From Chloracidobacterium thermophilum B (GTDB lineage Bacteria > Acidobacteriota > Blastocatellia > Chloracidobacteriales > Chloracidobacteriaceae), in contig NC_016024.1 in assembly GCF_000226295.1 (NCBI RefSeq), forward strand, positions 1,099,501 to 1,163,500: a stretch of DNA of 64,000 nt, written 5' to 3'. This document shows positions 56,136 to 63,296 of this stretch, piece after piece. The notes beneath the pieces were generated by a model that ran no database searches, was not told where the DNA came from, and saw only the letters and a list, made by a program, of their open reading frames with translations. The stretch's first letter is position 1. Every line of letters starts with the position of its first letter. The translations under genes and the position numbers were made by a program.

Positions 56136-56774
56136 CTAGACAGTTTCCACGACCTGCTCGTGCGTCATGCCGGACTTGATTTTTTCACTGATCCCACGGA
56201 GGCGTGCCGCGCCAGTCACCACAAAGCGGCTGGCTTCAGCGCCGCGTGAGATACACTCTGTCTGGACACAATCAAGGTCATGTCCGCTCATATAGCCCAG
56301 CATGCCAGCGAGAATCCCGGCAATCATGGGGTCCGAAAACTCTTCTTCGTCCCGGATGACCTCGGCGAAGATGGAGTCTTCGAGCGCCGCCGTCACGATA
56401 CCTGTTTCACGCGCCCGTGAGACATCAATCGTCATCAGTCCCCAGCCGTGATAGACGAAGTATTCGCGGAAAAACCGCAGAAACATGCTCACCGGCAGTT
56501 CACGAATCTGGAGGTTGCCCACCACTTGGGCTTCCCGCTCCAGACGGCGCATGATGCGTTCGCCCCAGATGCGTCCACAGGTTTTGAAGATAACGGGCCA
56601 GGCCGGACCTGCCTCATCCTTGACCGCCCTGTAAACACCGGTCAGGAAATCATTGGAGAGCAGGCACAGGCGCGTCTTGGCTGGATTCCACAGGACGCCT
56701 TCGCGCAGGTCGAAGCCAATCCGGCTCTCGTCAAAAAAGGTCTCCAGACCTTCAAGCAAATCCGCTGTTGTCAT
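56136..56774 (-). CDS. V4R-domain protein, globin-coupled
   Basis: 212 residues. The C-terminal part carries a V4R (4-vinyl reductase) type fold: a DCVQTECISRGAEASRFVVTG segment, with the second typical Cys position taken by Ala. V4R domains bind small hydrophobic or tetrapyrrole-like ligands and include BchJ. Its ATG overlaps the stop of the globin gene (ATGA), so the two are translationally coupled. With the globin, the second V4R and the Fe-S protein it forms a BBAG-type set. Confidence 0.85.
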   Translation of the reverse strand: MTTADLLEGLETFFDESRIGFDLREGVLWNPAKTRLCLLSNDFLTGVYRAVKDEAGPAWPVIFKTCGRIWGERIMRRLEREAQVVGNLQIRELPVSMFLRFFREYFVYHGWGLMTIDVSRARETGIVTAALEDSIFAEVIRDEEEFSDPMIAGILAGMLGYMSGHDLDCVQTECISRGAEASRFVVTGAARLRGISEKIKSGMTHEQVVETV

Positions 56775-57370
56775 GCTCCGTAATCCTCCGACAAAACATT
56801 CATGGCAAGGTCAAGATAAGGAGCTATCAGCCGGAAACTTGTGGGCTGCAACTCCTGCTGACACTCGCGCTTGACGACATAATACATGTGATAGATGGAC
56901 TTGACCTTGCCCTTGAAAGACTTGAGTTTTGCCGCCAGTGTCGGGTCAATCCTGGAAAAGGCTTCCCGCATGGCTTCTGTCTGACCGGTTTCCGGGAACT
57001 CAAAGGCCTGGAGAATGGTCTTCATCCAGATAAGCAGCTTGTCTTCAAACCAGCGCGGATCCTCAATAAGCATGGAAAGCGTGGCATAAGACAGAACATA
57101 GCGTGCATCACGGACACACTTTGCCGTGGCATGCTCATGGTGCTGCTCGTAGGGGTACATCGTGTAGATTTCTTTCACGCTGCGTCCCACGATGCCGGTT
57201 TCTTTGGCACGTACGTCTTTGGCTGCTTCGATATGTGCCTTGAGGTTGGGGTAAAGACTTTCCAGCTTGGCGAACTCGGCGTCCGTGAAGTACTTGCCTT
57301 CGGCTTGCCGGAACATGTTCGCCAGCTCAGGGTGACGATGTGGGGGAAGTGCCACGGCAGGCGATGTCAT
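56771..57370 (-). CDS. phycobiliprotein-like globin (bilin biosynthesis-associated globin type)
   Basis: 199 residues. The fold is that of phycobiliprotein subunits: YFTDAEFAKLES at the helical N-terminus, then KCVRDARYVLSYATLSMLIEDPRW, which aligns with the TCLRDLDYYLRLVTYG region of allophycocyanin. Cys85, Arg87 and Asp88 coincide with the bilin-attachment Cys84, Arg86 and Asp87. It lacks other antenna-specific features and has a long C-terminus. ATG 57370 is chosen as the last Met before the conserved helix. It is a BBAG candidate; family call by pattern only. Confidence 0.8.
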   Translation of the reverse strand: MTSPAVALPPHRHPELANMFRQAEGKYFTDAEFAKLESLYPNLKAHIEAAKDVRAKETGIVGRSVKEIYTMYPYEQHHEHATAKCVRDARYVLSYATLSMLIEDPRWFEDKLLIWMKTILQAFEFPETGQTEAMREAFSRIDPTLAAKLKSFKGKVKSIYHMYYVVKRECQQELQPTSFRLIAPYLDLAMNVLSEDYGA

Positions 57371-57492
57371 AGATGTGGATAACCTCCAAAAAAGCCTTGG
57401 TGCGGAAGACCCCTGCATTGATGAACCACGACCCTCTACAAACATCCGTGGAGTCACTTGCAGGGAAAGGAGTCACTTGCAGGGAAACGGGT

Positions 57493-58050
57493 CTAGTTTT
57501 TGGACTTTGAAGCCTGCACGGCGCTTTCGGTCGCCGCACGTAGGAAGTCGCTTGCCCCGGCGCTTGACCAGGGAGAGCGCCCGGAGCGCGTGCCGCCGCC
57601 GCTTGGGTTCCAGGGAATGCTCTGGAAGAAGGACAGTGCCGTTTCTTCGTCGGCAGCCGCTGTATCGGCTGTACCTACGACCAGGGAAGCCGCGACAGAG
57701 GCCGCTACTGCTGCTGGCGGGGTGACAACCGGAGCCGGCGCAGCAGCTTCACCCGATGCAACCCCGGGTGTAAGGGCTGTTGGAAGCGGTAGCGCGCCAG
57801 TGGTGCGGGCAGCGGCCGTCAAACGGGTCGTGGACGGACGAACAACAACGGATCGCACTGCCGCCGCGCCGCGCTGAGTCCAAGGCACCATTTCTTTGAA
57901 GAAGGCCTCGGCCGTATCTTCCAGACTCAGGGCTACACGGGCGCGCTGCATCGCCAGGTTGAGTTTTTCACGGCACCGTGCGATGCGCGCCAGCAGGGCT
58001 TCCTGCTCGTCGAGTAGGTCTTGGGGGAGTGACAGGCTCAGTGTGGTCAT
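57493..58050 (-). CDS. small protein with repeated FF-PW motifs
   Basis: 185 residues. An N-terminal helix (LLDEQEALLARIARCREKLNL) is followed by FFKEMVPW (50-57), a long low-complexity Ala/Thr/Val/Pro region (about 62-135), then FFQSIPW (141-147) and a third SPW. The repeated FF-x(3-4)-PW motif looks like a docking motif for a partner. It lies between the second V4R gene and the globin on the same strand, so it is likely part of the cluster. No family recognised. Confidence 0.7.
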   Translation of the reverse strand: MTTLSLSLPQDLLDEQEALLARIARCREKLNLAMQRARVALSLEDTAEAFFKEMVPWTQRGAAAVRSVVVRPSTTRLTAAARTTGALPLPTALTPGVASGEAAAPAPVVTPPAAVAASVAASLVVGTADTAAADEETALSFFQSIPWNPSGGGTRSGRSPWSSAGASDFLRAATESAVQASKSKN

Positions 58051-58135
58051 GGAGTTTCAATGCCTGAAGGGATGAAGCCATTGATGCCGATGGCGGTCAT
58101 TGACAGATGCATTCTGTTCGGTATAGCGGAGTCAG

Positions 58136-58798
58136 TCAGTCAACGAGTTTTTCCATAATCTCTTTGGCGGACGCACCTTCACGGCGCCAGAATTCAGCCG
58201 CATTGACCTTTTTCTGCGAGCCAATGATGAACTTGCAGCAGTCATTTCCCATCGAGTAGCACTGCACTTCGATGCCACCCCGTTCCTCACGGTCAAACAC
58301 GCTGAAAACACCGGCAAACATGCCGGCATACATGTAGCAGACCGGCTTTCCAACCTGCTCCATGGCCTTGGCAACGGCTGAATTCTTGATGGTGACAAAG
58401 ACCATGCCCTGCTTTTCAAAGCTGAAATCAATCGCCCAAGCACCCCAGCCTTCAGTGGTCAGCGGCCACCACCAGGACTCCAGTACGAACTTGCGGTTCA
58501 TCTTCCATATATCGAGCTTTCCACCGCCAAATTCGTGACGCATTTTTTCGGCAAAACGCTTCATGTCGCTGACGCCCCACTCATAGCCGCTTTTGTACAT
58601 GATAAGGTTGGAAGCATTGCCGACTTCTTCATCGAGTCCGGCATGAAGGCTGGTGATAAAATCTTCGGAAGCATAAACCCCACGCTGCCCATCCCGAAGC
58701 CGGATGGTGCGGGTGCGTGGGTCACGGGAAAGAAAGTCTTCAGGGACAAAATAGTTGTGGTAGTTCTTGATACCACCATCGGCCACATTGATTGCCAT
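58136..58798 (-). CDS. V4R-domain protein 2
   Basis: 220 residues. The V4R signature is clear at the C-terminus: EVQCYSMGNDCCKFIIGS, with Cys and Gly intact, and an N-terminal helical part. It is the second V4R in the cluster and retains Cys residues missing in the other. It lies 132 nt downstream of the 2Fe-2S gene and has its own promoter. V4R proteins bind tetrapyrroles or related ligands; the ligand is unknown. Confidence 0.85.
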   Translation of the reverse strand: MAINVADGGIKNYHNYFVPEDFLSRDPRTRTIRLRDGQRGVYASEDFITSLHAGLDEEVGNASNLIMYKSGYEWGVSDMKRFAEKMRHEFGGGKLDIWKMNRKFVLESWWWPLTTEGWGAWAIDFSFEKQGMVFVTIKNSAVAKAMEQVGKPVCYMYAGMFAGVFSVFDREERGGIEVQCYSMGNDCCKFIIGSQKKVNAAEFWRREGASAKEIMEKLVD

Positions 58799-58869
58799 GG
58801 GCGGACTCTCCTCAGTAAGGTTGGGGTGAAAATAGATGCATTGGCGGGGTATTGTGTCTGATGCTACAA

Positions 58870-58898
58870 ATGATACTGCTTGTTTTAGCTGTTGTCAA
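58870..58898 (-). promoter_or_regulatory. strong sigma-70-type promoter of the V4R2/globin genes
   Basis: On the minus strand TTGACA (58893-58898), 17-nt spacer, TATCAT (58870-58875): perfect -35, good -10. It lies in an AT-rich gap 72 nt upstream of the V4R2 start, so the V4R2, FF-PW, globin and V4R1 genes can be transcribed independently of the redox genes. Confidence 0.8.
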
Positions 58899-58930
58899 GT
58901 TGTTTTAAGTTGGGCTAAGTACTTGGCTTT

Positions 58931-59404
58931 TCAGAAAGCTGACGCCGCGAGCTTCGACATGTCAAAATCTTCGCCTTCCAGCTCCAGGATTCTGGACTTC
59001 GTGATGATTTTCCCGCGTTCAATGAGCACCCGACCATCGCGGGGGTGCAAAATCGGCACCTCGGCCCGCTTACCAACAAGCACGCGGAGGTCTTCGATGT
59101 CCTGGAGATACATGCCTTCAGGGAGTTCGACAACCACGCCATCACCAATGATGCGCGCCTGGCAGGAGAGCCGTGAACGCGCCGTAGCGCCAGTGATGGT
59201 CGCCAGCGTGCGAATCTCCCGTTCGGTGCGGGGGGTGAGACTTTCCTCGCCCTTGATGACAAACACGTGACAGGTTGCACACAGCCCCATGCCGCCGCAC
59301 GCCATGGCCACCTCGCACTGTGAGGCCAGCAGGGTGTCGAGAACCTTGGTGTCTGTCTTGACCGAAATGGTCTTGTTAATCGGTTGCAGGGTGAGGGTTT
59401 TCAT
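58931..59404 (-). CDS. 2Fe-2S ferredoxin with C-terminal extension
   Basis: 157 residues. The ligands are Cys36, Cys42, Cys45 and Cys81 (Cys-X5-Cys-X2-Cys..Cys), the adrenodoxin-like spacing. The beta-grasp fold occupies residues 1-95. An extra C-terminal 60 residues (LPEGMYLQDIEDLRVLVGKR.., DGRVLIERGKIITKSRILELEG) is unusual. It follows the FNR-like gene by 5 nt, so the two form a probable electron pair. It is the Fe-S member of the globin/V4R set. Confidence 0.9.
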   Translation of the reverse strand: MKTLTLQPINKTISVKTDTKVLDTLLASQCEVAMACGGMGLCATCHVFVIKGEESLTPRTEREIRTLATITGATARSRLSCQARIIGDGVVVELPEGMYLQDIEDLRVLVGKRAEVPILHPRDGRVLIERGKIITKSRILELEGEDFDMSKLAASAF

Positions 59405-59409
59405 GGGGC

Positions 59410-60105
59410 TTAACTCCAGCGTTCGACAAAAATACTTGTTTTGGGAATCTCAGCCGACTGGAGAACTTGCTGATAGAACTTTATTTCAGGATATTCACCG
59501 GCTGCGTAAAATTTTGTATTGGGATTTTCAAGGTAAAGGCTTCTTACCATTACCGGCGTGACACGTCCCAAACCTCCAAACCATCCTGCTGGACGGGTTG
59601 GCTGATTGAGCAGGATGACACGGGTCAGGGGACTGTTCTGCTCAAAATGCTTAAACTCAGCATCGTAGAGTACCTGACTGGGATCAGTGACTTCATGAAA
59701 GAGCGTCATGCGTCGTTCCGGCTGACGGACAAGCATGTAGTAAAAAAAGCTGCGTGCGGCCGGAATGCAGTAATCGCAGCCAATGAAACAGACCGGATCG
59801 AGGCTGTCTGTCTGAAGCTTGAGTTGTCCCATCGGACGCCCGATGGAGACTGTGTCTCCAACCTGCATCCGGTCGTAAAACTGTGTGCCAAAGTTACCGG
59901 TTCTTTTGACCGTTACCTGGAAGTACTTCTGATCGTGAGGAGATGAGCTGATGGTCAGCGGCGCCTGGTGTTTGTCATCAAGATGAACAAGGATGAACTG
60001 CCCGGGTGTGAAAGCAAAAGGGTGCTCACCAAAATCAAAGATAAATGAACGCACATCCGGTGTTTCCTGGATGATACGGCGCAGGATGTAAGGGTGCGTT
60101 TTCAT
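59410..60105 (-). CDS. FNR-like flavin reductase with degenerate nucleotide motifs
   Basis: 231 residues of the ferredoxin-reductase fold: N-terminal flavin beta-barrel (FAFTPGQFILVHL, APLTISSSP, lacking the usual RxYS Arg) and a C-terminal nucleotide domain in which the GxGxxP loop is replaced by GCDYCIP and the usual C-G-P near the end by AAGEYP. It probably still holds flavin but may not use NAD(P)H normally. It is directly upstream of the ferredoxin gene. Confidence 0.8.
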   Translation of the reverse strand: MKTHPYILRRIIQETPDVRSFIFDFGEHPFAFTPGQFILVHLDDKHQAPLTISSSPHDQKYFQVTVKRTGNFGTQFYDRMQVGDTVSIGRPMGQLKLQTDSLDPVCFIGCDYCIPAARSFFYYMLVRQPERRMTLFHEVTDPSQVLYDAEFKHFEQNSPLTRVILLNQPTRPAGWFGGLGRVTPVMVRSLYLENPNTKFYAAGEYPEIKFYQQVLQSAEIPKTSIFVERWS

Positions 60106-60203
60106 GAGTTAACTGCCACAAGCTTGGGTTATGCCGGGGTGGCGAGGCGATGGTACCGATGGGAATGCGGTGAAAACTTGGTATTCTGAGTTTCAGTGTT
60201 GAA

Positions 60204-61259
60204 CTAGCGGGAGCGCAGGCTGGCCAGTTCCTGTTCCAGCGCCCGGATGTGCTTCGCCGTCATTTCATTGGTCTGGGCCGCTTCTGCAACAAGGGTATCT
60301 ATTTCTTGCGTGAGCCGTGCATTTTCGGCGAGAGATTCACCATACACCCGGGCAAACAACCTGTGTTGACGATGTACCTGCTGGGATAGAAGGTCAAGTT
60401 CACCTTCGGTTTCTTTCGCCACTTCAAGCATGCCAAACAACGCCAAGTCGGCAACCTCAATCCGCCGTCCAAGCTGCTGAAGATGGCGGCGCACCGCCAG
60501 TTCGAGATCGTTCAGATCGGCCTGGACCTCCTCCATGTCCACAGCCGCTTCCTGCAAGCGGTATTGAAGCTGGAGAATGTCACCTTCACGCTGATGGAAA
60601 TAGTGACGCACGGTCTCTTCGATATCGTCCAGATCAGCTTGGGCTTCCTGCATATCCATTGCGGCTTCCTGCAAACGGTATTGAAGCTGGAGAATGTCAC
60701 CTTCACGCTGATGGAAATAGTGACGCACGGTCTCTTCAATATCGTCCAGATCAGCCTGGGCTTCCTGCATATCCATTGCGGCTTCCTGCAAACGGTACTG
60801 AAGCTGAAGGATATTGCTTTCGCGGTGGGACAGATGTTCGGCAACGTGCCTGTTGTATGTCAACAACGCCTGCCGGATGTCCTCCATCTCGCGGGTGACT
60901 TCGCTGACTACCGAGAACAGGTTGCGTACGGCGGTGTCGTAATGTGCCAGTTCCTGGTTGCGTTCACGCAGAAAACCCAGCGCTTCATCCCGTTCCTGGC
61001 GGAGACGGCGGATGGTCATTTCGGCTGCCTCAAGGCGGCTAATTCCGTGCTGAAGTGCCGGGAACCGCTCCAGGGTGCGATTGATGAGACCCACACACCA
61101 CCGGTACACCAGGCGGGTCAGGGTCGGTAAAACCTGAAGGGAGTCTTTTGGTCCACTTTCTGGCGGGAAGGAGACCGGTGAGAGGGAGGTGTCACTGATG
61201 GACATGGAAGCTGGCATCGGGTGCGCCACCTGCTCTTGGGGATTGTACGTGAAAGACAC
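60204..61259 (-). CDS. coiled-coil protein built on 39-residue repeats
   Basis: 351 residues, almost entirely predicted coiled coil, with a short disordered N-terminus and a hydrophobic segment near residues 50-60. Three near-identical 39-residue repeats (ILQLQYRLQEAAMDMQEAQADL..) occupy the middle. A GTG at 61259 or ATG at 61217 could start it. It is between the REC-PATAN regulator and the FNR-like gene on the same strand and may be a scaffold. Confidence 0.75.
   Translation of the reverse strand: MSFTYNPQEQVAHPMPASMSISDTSLSPVSFPPESGPKDSLQVLPTLTRLVYRWCVGLINRTLERFPALQHGISRLEAAEMTIRRLRQERDEALGFLRERNQELAHYDTAVRNLFSVVSEVTREMEDIRQALLTYNRHVAEHLSHRESNILQLQYRLQEAAMDMQEAQADLDDIEETVRHYFHQREGDILQLQYRLQEAAMDMQEAQADLDDIEETVRHYFHQREGDILQLQYRLQEAAVDMEEVQADLNDLELAVRRHLQQLGRRIEVADLALFGMLEVAKETEGELDLLSQQVHRQHRLFARVYGESLAENARLTQEIDTLVAEAAQTNEMTAKHIRALEQELASLRSR
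60550..60816 (-). repeat. 117-bp tandem repeats in the coiled-coil gene
   Basis: Two 117-bp units (60550-60666 and 60667-60783) are nearly identical, and part of a third follows up to about 60816. They encode the 39-residue coiled-coil repeat. Confidence 0.9.
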
Positions 61260-61402
61260 TCACCGAAGCTTGCAACGACGCCTGGCCTTGGCAGTTCAGG
61301 TATCCAACCAACTCTATGCGTTTGGACAAGACAGAGACACCCAAGGGGAAGAGTTGTCGCAATGCATCGGAAGTTTCGAGTATATCCAGATTTGCGGAAA
61401 AG

Positions 61403-62617
61403 TCATGGTATTTTTCCTGCCACTTGTCCGGCACCTGTACGCGGGTGTGGCTGTCGGGCGCAATCACTCATCACTGTGGGTGCAACCTCTACCTGTGTGA
61501 GCCGGTCTGTGGGCGTGGTGTCAGGGGCTTCAGGCAGCAGGTCGAGGGCTTTCAGTCCGTTGGCAAGAAACGTGAGAACGGCGGCCTGGTCAGGCACTGT
61601 GGTTTCCAGCTCGCCTAACGTACGCTGTCCATCAAACAAGCGGAGCAGACGGGCCGTTTGTTGGGGGAAGTTGTCCGACTCAAGGCTATGCCGCAATTCC
61701 GGCGCCAAGGTGTAAGCCTTCGATGGTTCAACCGGAGAGAAGGAAAGGTGGTCAGCCAAGGTCAGCAGCCAGCCGGCGGCTCTGAGCGCTGCTTCCATCA
61801 TCTGGTGTTCTGTGGCCGGGACGGCGGTCAGGGGCTGCCTGCCCCCTTCATCTTCGTCACTTGGCGGCTGTGGCACTGTCTCGCGTCCGGCTTCCACGGC
61901 GGGGGAATGGTGGGTCGCGGCGCCGGCCCGGAGGCGGGCTTCCTCGGCTTCATCCCGGCGGCGGAAGGCTTCCATCAGCAGCCCCATGAGACGGTCCTGA
62001 AGGGTTTTCGGAGGGGGCATCGCTGGCAGTGCCGCCATCTGAAGCTTGACCGCTTCCCACAGCAGGATGTCGTATGCTGCGGCTTCGCCGGAGCTTTGGC
62101 CAGTTTCGGCGTGAAAGAGTTCGCCGTCACGGAAGTAGAGATAGCCCACACGCCCGTTGGCTGTGACCCGCAGGGCGCAGCTTTTGCGCTCGGATTCCAG
62201 AAGCTGTAGAAACGAAGCCAGTGTGAATCCCTGGATAACGCCCTGCTGGCGGGCATCGAGTTCGTTACAGATGAGGTTGTGGAGTGCTGTGACACTGAGC
62301 GGCTTGCGGATGACCGGAAAGGCGCCAACGCCCTGCAGGCGGTTTTCGACAGTGCTGACCACCATGGCGGTCATGATGATGACAGGTATGTGGACCTGCT
62401 CGCTGAGCATGTGGGCAATCAGCTCGAAGCCATCCATCACGGGCATCTGCAGGTCCGTCACCACGACATCCACGGGGTGGCGCATCAGAATGTCGAGCGC
62501 TTCCCGTCCGTGTTCGGCCGTGATGATGGTGAAGGTGTCCTGGTAGCGGCCGAGCCACCTGGACACAATCTGAAGCACCGCCTGGTCGTCATCAACCAAT
62601 AGAACTCGCTTCACCAT
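61403..62617 (-). CDS. response regulator with PATAN (DUF4388) domain
   Basis: 404 residues. The receiver domain has Asp9/Asp10, the phospho-acceptor Asp55 (VTDLQMP) and Lys in VIRKP. A PATAN/DUF4388 segment (FTLASFLQLLESERKSCALRV, FRDGELFHAETG) is followed by a variable linker and a C-terminal winged-helix-like region (LFDGQRTLGELE). REC-PATAN proteins transmit phosphorylation signals by protein contact, for example in phototaxis. It is the first gene of the same-strand run leading into the globin cluster. Confidence 0.88.
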   Translation of the reverse strand: MVKRVLLVDDDQAVLQIVSRWLGRYQDTFTIITAEHGREALDILMRHPVDVVVTDLQMPVMDGFELIAHMLSEQVHIPVIIMTAMVVSTVENRLQGVGAFPVIRKPLSVTALHNLICNELDARQQGVIQGFTLASFLQLLESERKSCALRVTANGRVGYLYFRDGELFHAETGQSSGEAAAYDILLWEAVKLQMAALPAMPPPKTLQDRLMGLLMEAFRRRDEAEEARLRAGAATHHSPAVEAGRETVPQPPSDEDEGGRQPLTAVPATEHQMMEAALRAAGWLLTLADHLSFSPVEPSKAYTLAPELRHSLESDNFPQQTARLLRLFDGQRTLGELETTVPDQAAVLTFLANGLKALDLLPEAPDTTPTDRLTQVEVAPTVMSDCARQPHPRTGAGQVAGKIP

Positions 62618-62669
62618 GCTGAGCCTCTCTGGGAAAGGATGTCGTCAACGCAGGGGCTTGCGCAGGGGC

Positions 62670-63134
62670 CTAGATACCGGTCATCACCAGAAACTCAGGG
62701 GTGACGATGATGGGGCAGGGAAAACCGCTGATGAGGTTAAACCGCCGTACCCGTGCCTGTCGGTGGATGCTGGCAATATGCCCGAAATTCCACGTCACAA
62801 AGAAGTCTATGTTGTGAACCGAGGCCAGGGCGACATGAAAGGCGTCGGCCAGAAAACGTCGTTGGAAGATACCGCTGCCCACATAGCCGGCAGCCAGCAT
62901 TGTGGCTTCATCCCGGAGCGGCAGTTGGGGAAGCGGACGGATCAGGTTGAGGTAGGCAGAGCGGTACGGTTCGGCGAGTTGCTCCAGTTCGTGGTACACT
63001 AGCGGCGAGACAAATGGCTGGTATTCCCCCAAGTCGTACTCCCACCACCGCAGGGTGAGGTCGCGACGGAAGGGATCATCGTTGTCCAGGTACGCTCCGA
63101 CAACCGAAGTTTCAAGATAGAGTGTCAGTTTCAC
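62670..63134 (-). CDS. PIN-domain protein, VapC-like
   Basis: 154 residues, PIN fold. LYLETSVVGAYLDND with the first acidic residue, a central RFLADAFHVALASV with the conserved Asp, and TWNFGHIAS with the last. PIN domains are RNases, often toxins, but no antitoxin is visible upstream (about 160 nt to the divergent prkA). The GTG at 63134 has GGGGGAG 5 nt upstream, fixing the start over an ATG at 63194. Confidence 0.85.
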   Translation of the reverse strand: MKLTLYLETSVVGAYLDNDDPFRRDLTLRWWEYDLGEYQPFVSPLVYHELEQLAEPYRSAYLNLIRPLPQLPLRDEATMLAAGYVGSGIFQRRFLADAFHVALASVHNIDFFVTWNFGHIASIHRQARVRRFNLISGFPCPIIVTPEFLVMTGI

Positions 63135-63296
63135 CGTTCTCCCCCAAGCCATTCCATCTCGGTGACAATTGACGCTGGCGCCGAATGCGCCCATACTTTT
63201 CCTGCACTGTCAGCTTGCGTCCCCGACGCAGCTGCCCCGCGCAGTTTGTTTGCGCCTGATATCTGCATCTCATCGTCCGTGACGGGAGTCGCTACC

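Noticed and set aside
57500-57877. Plus-strand open frame opposite the FF-PW gene
   Set aside because: The minus-strand frame fits the operon direction and has repeated motifs; the plus frame is low-complexity shadow.
60550-60816. Tandem repeats considered as a CRISPR array
   Set aside because: The units are 117 bp, adjacent, without spacers, and encode a coiled-coil repeat in frame.
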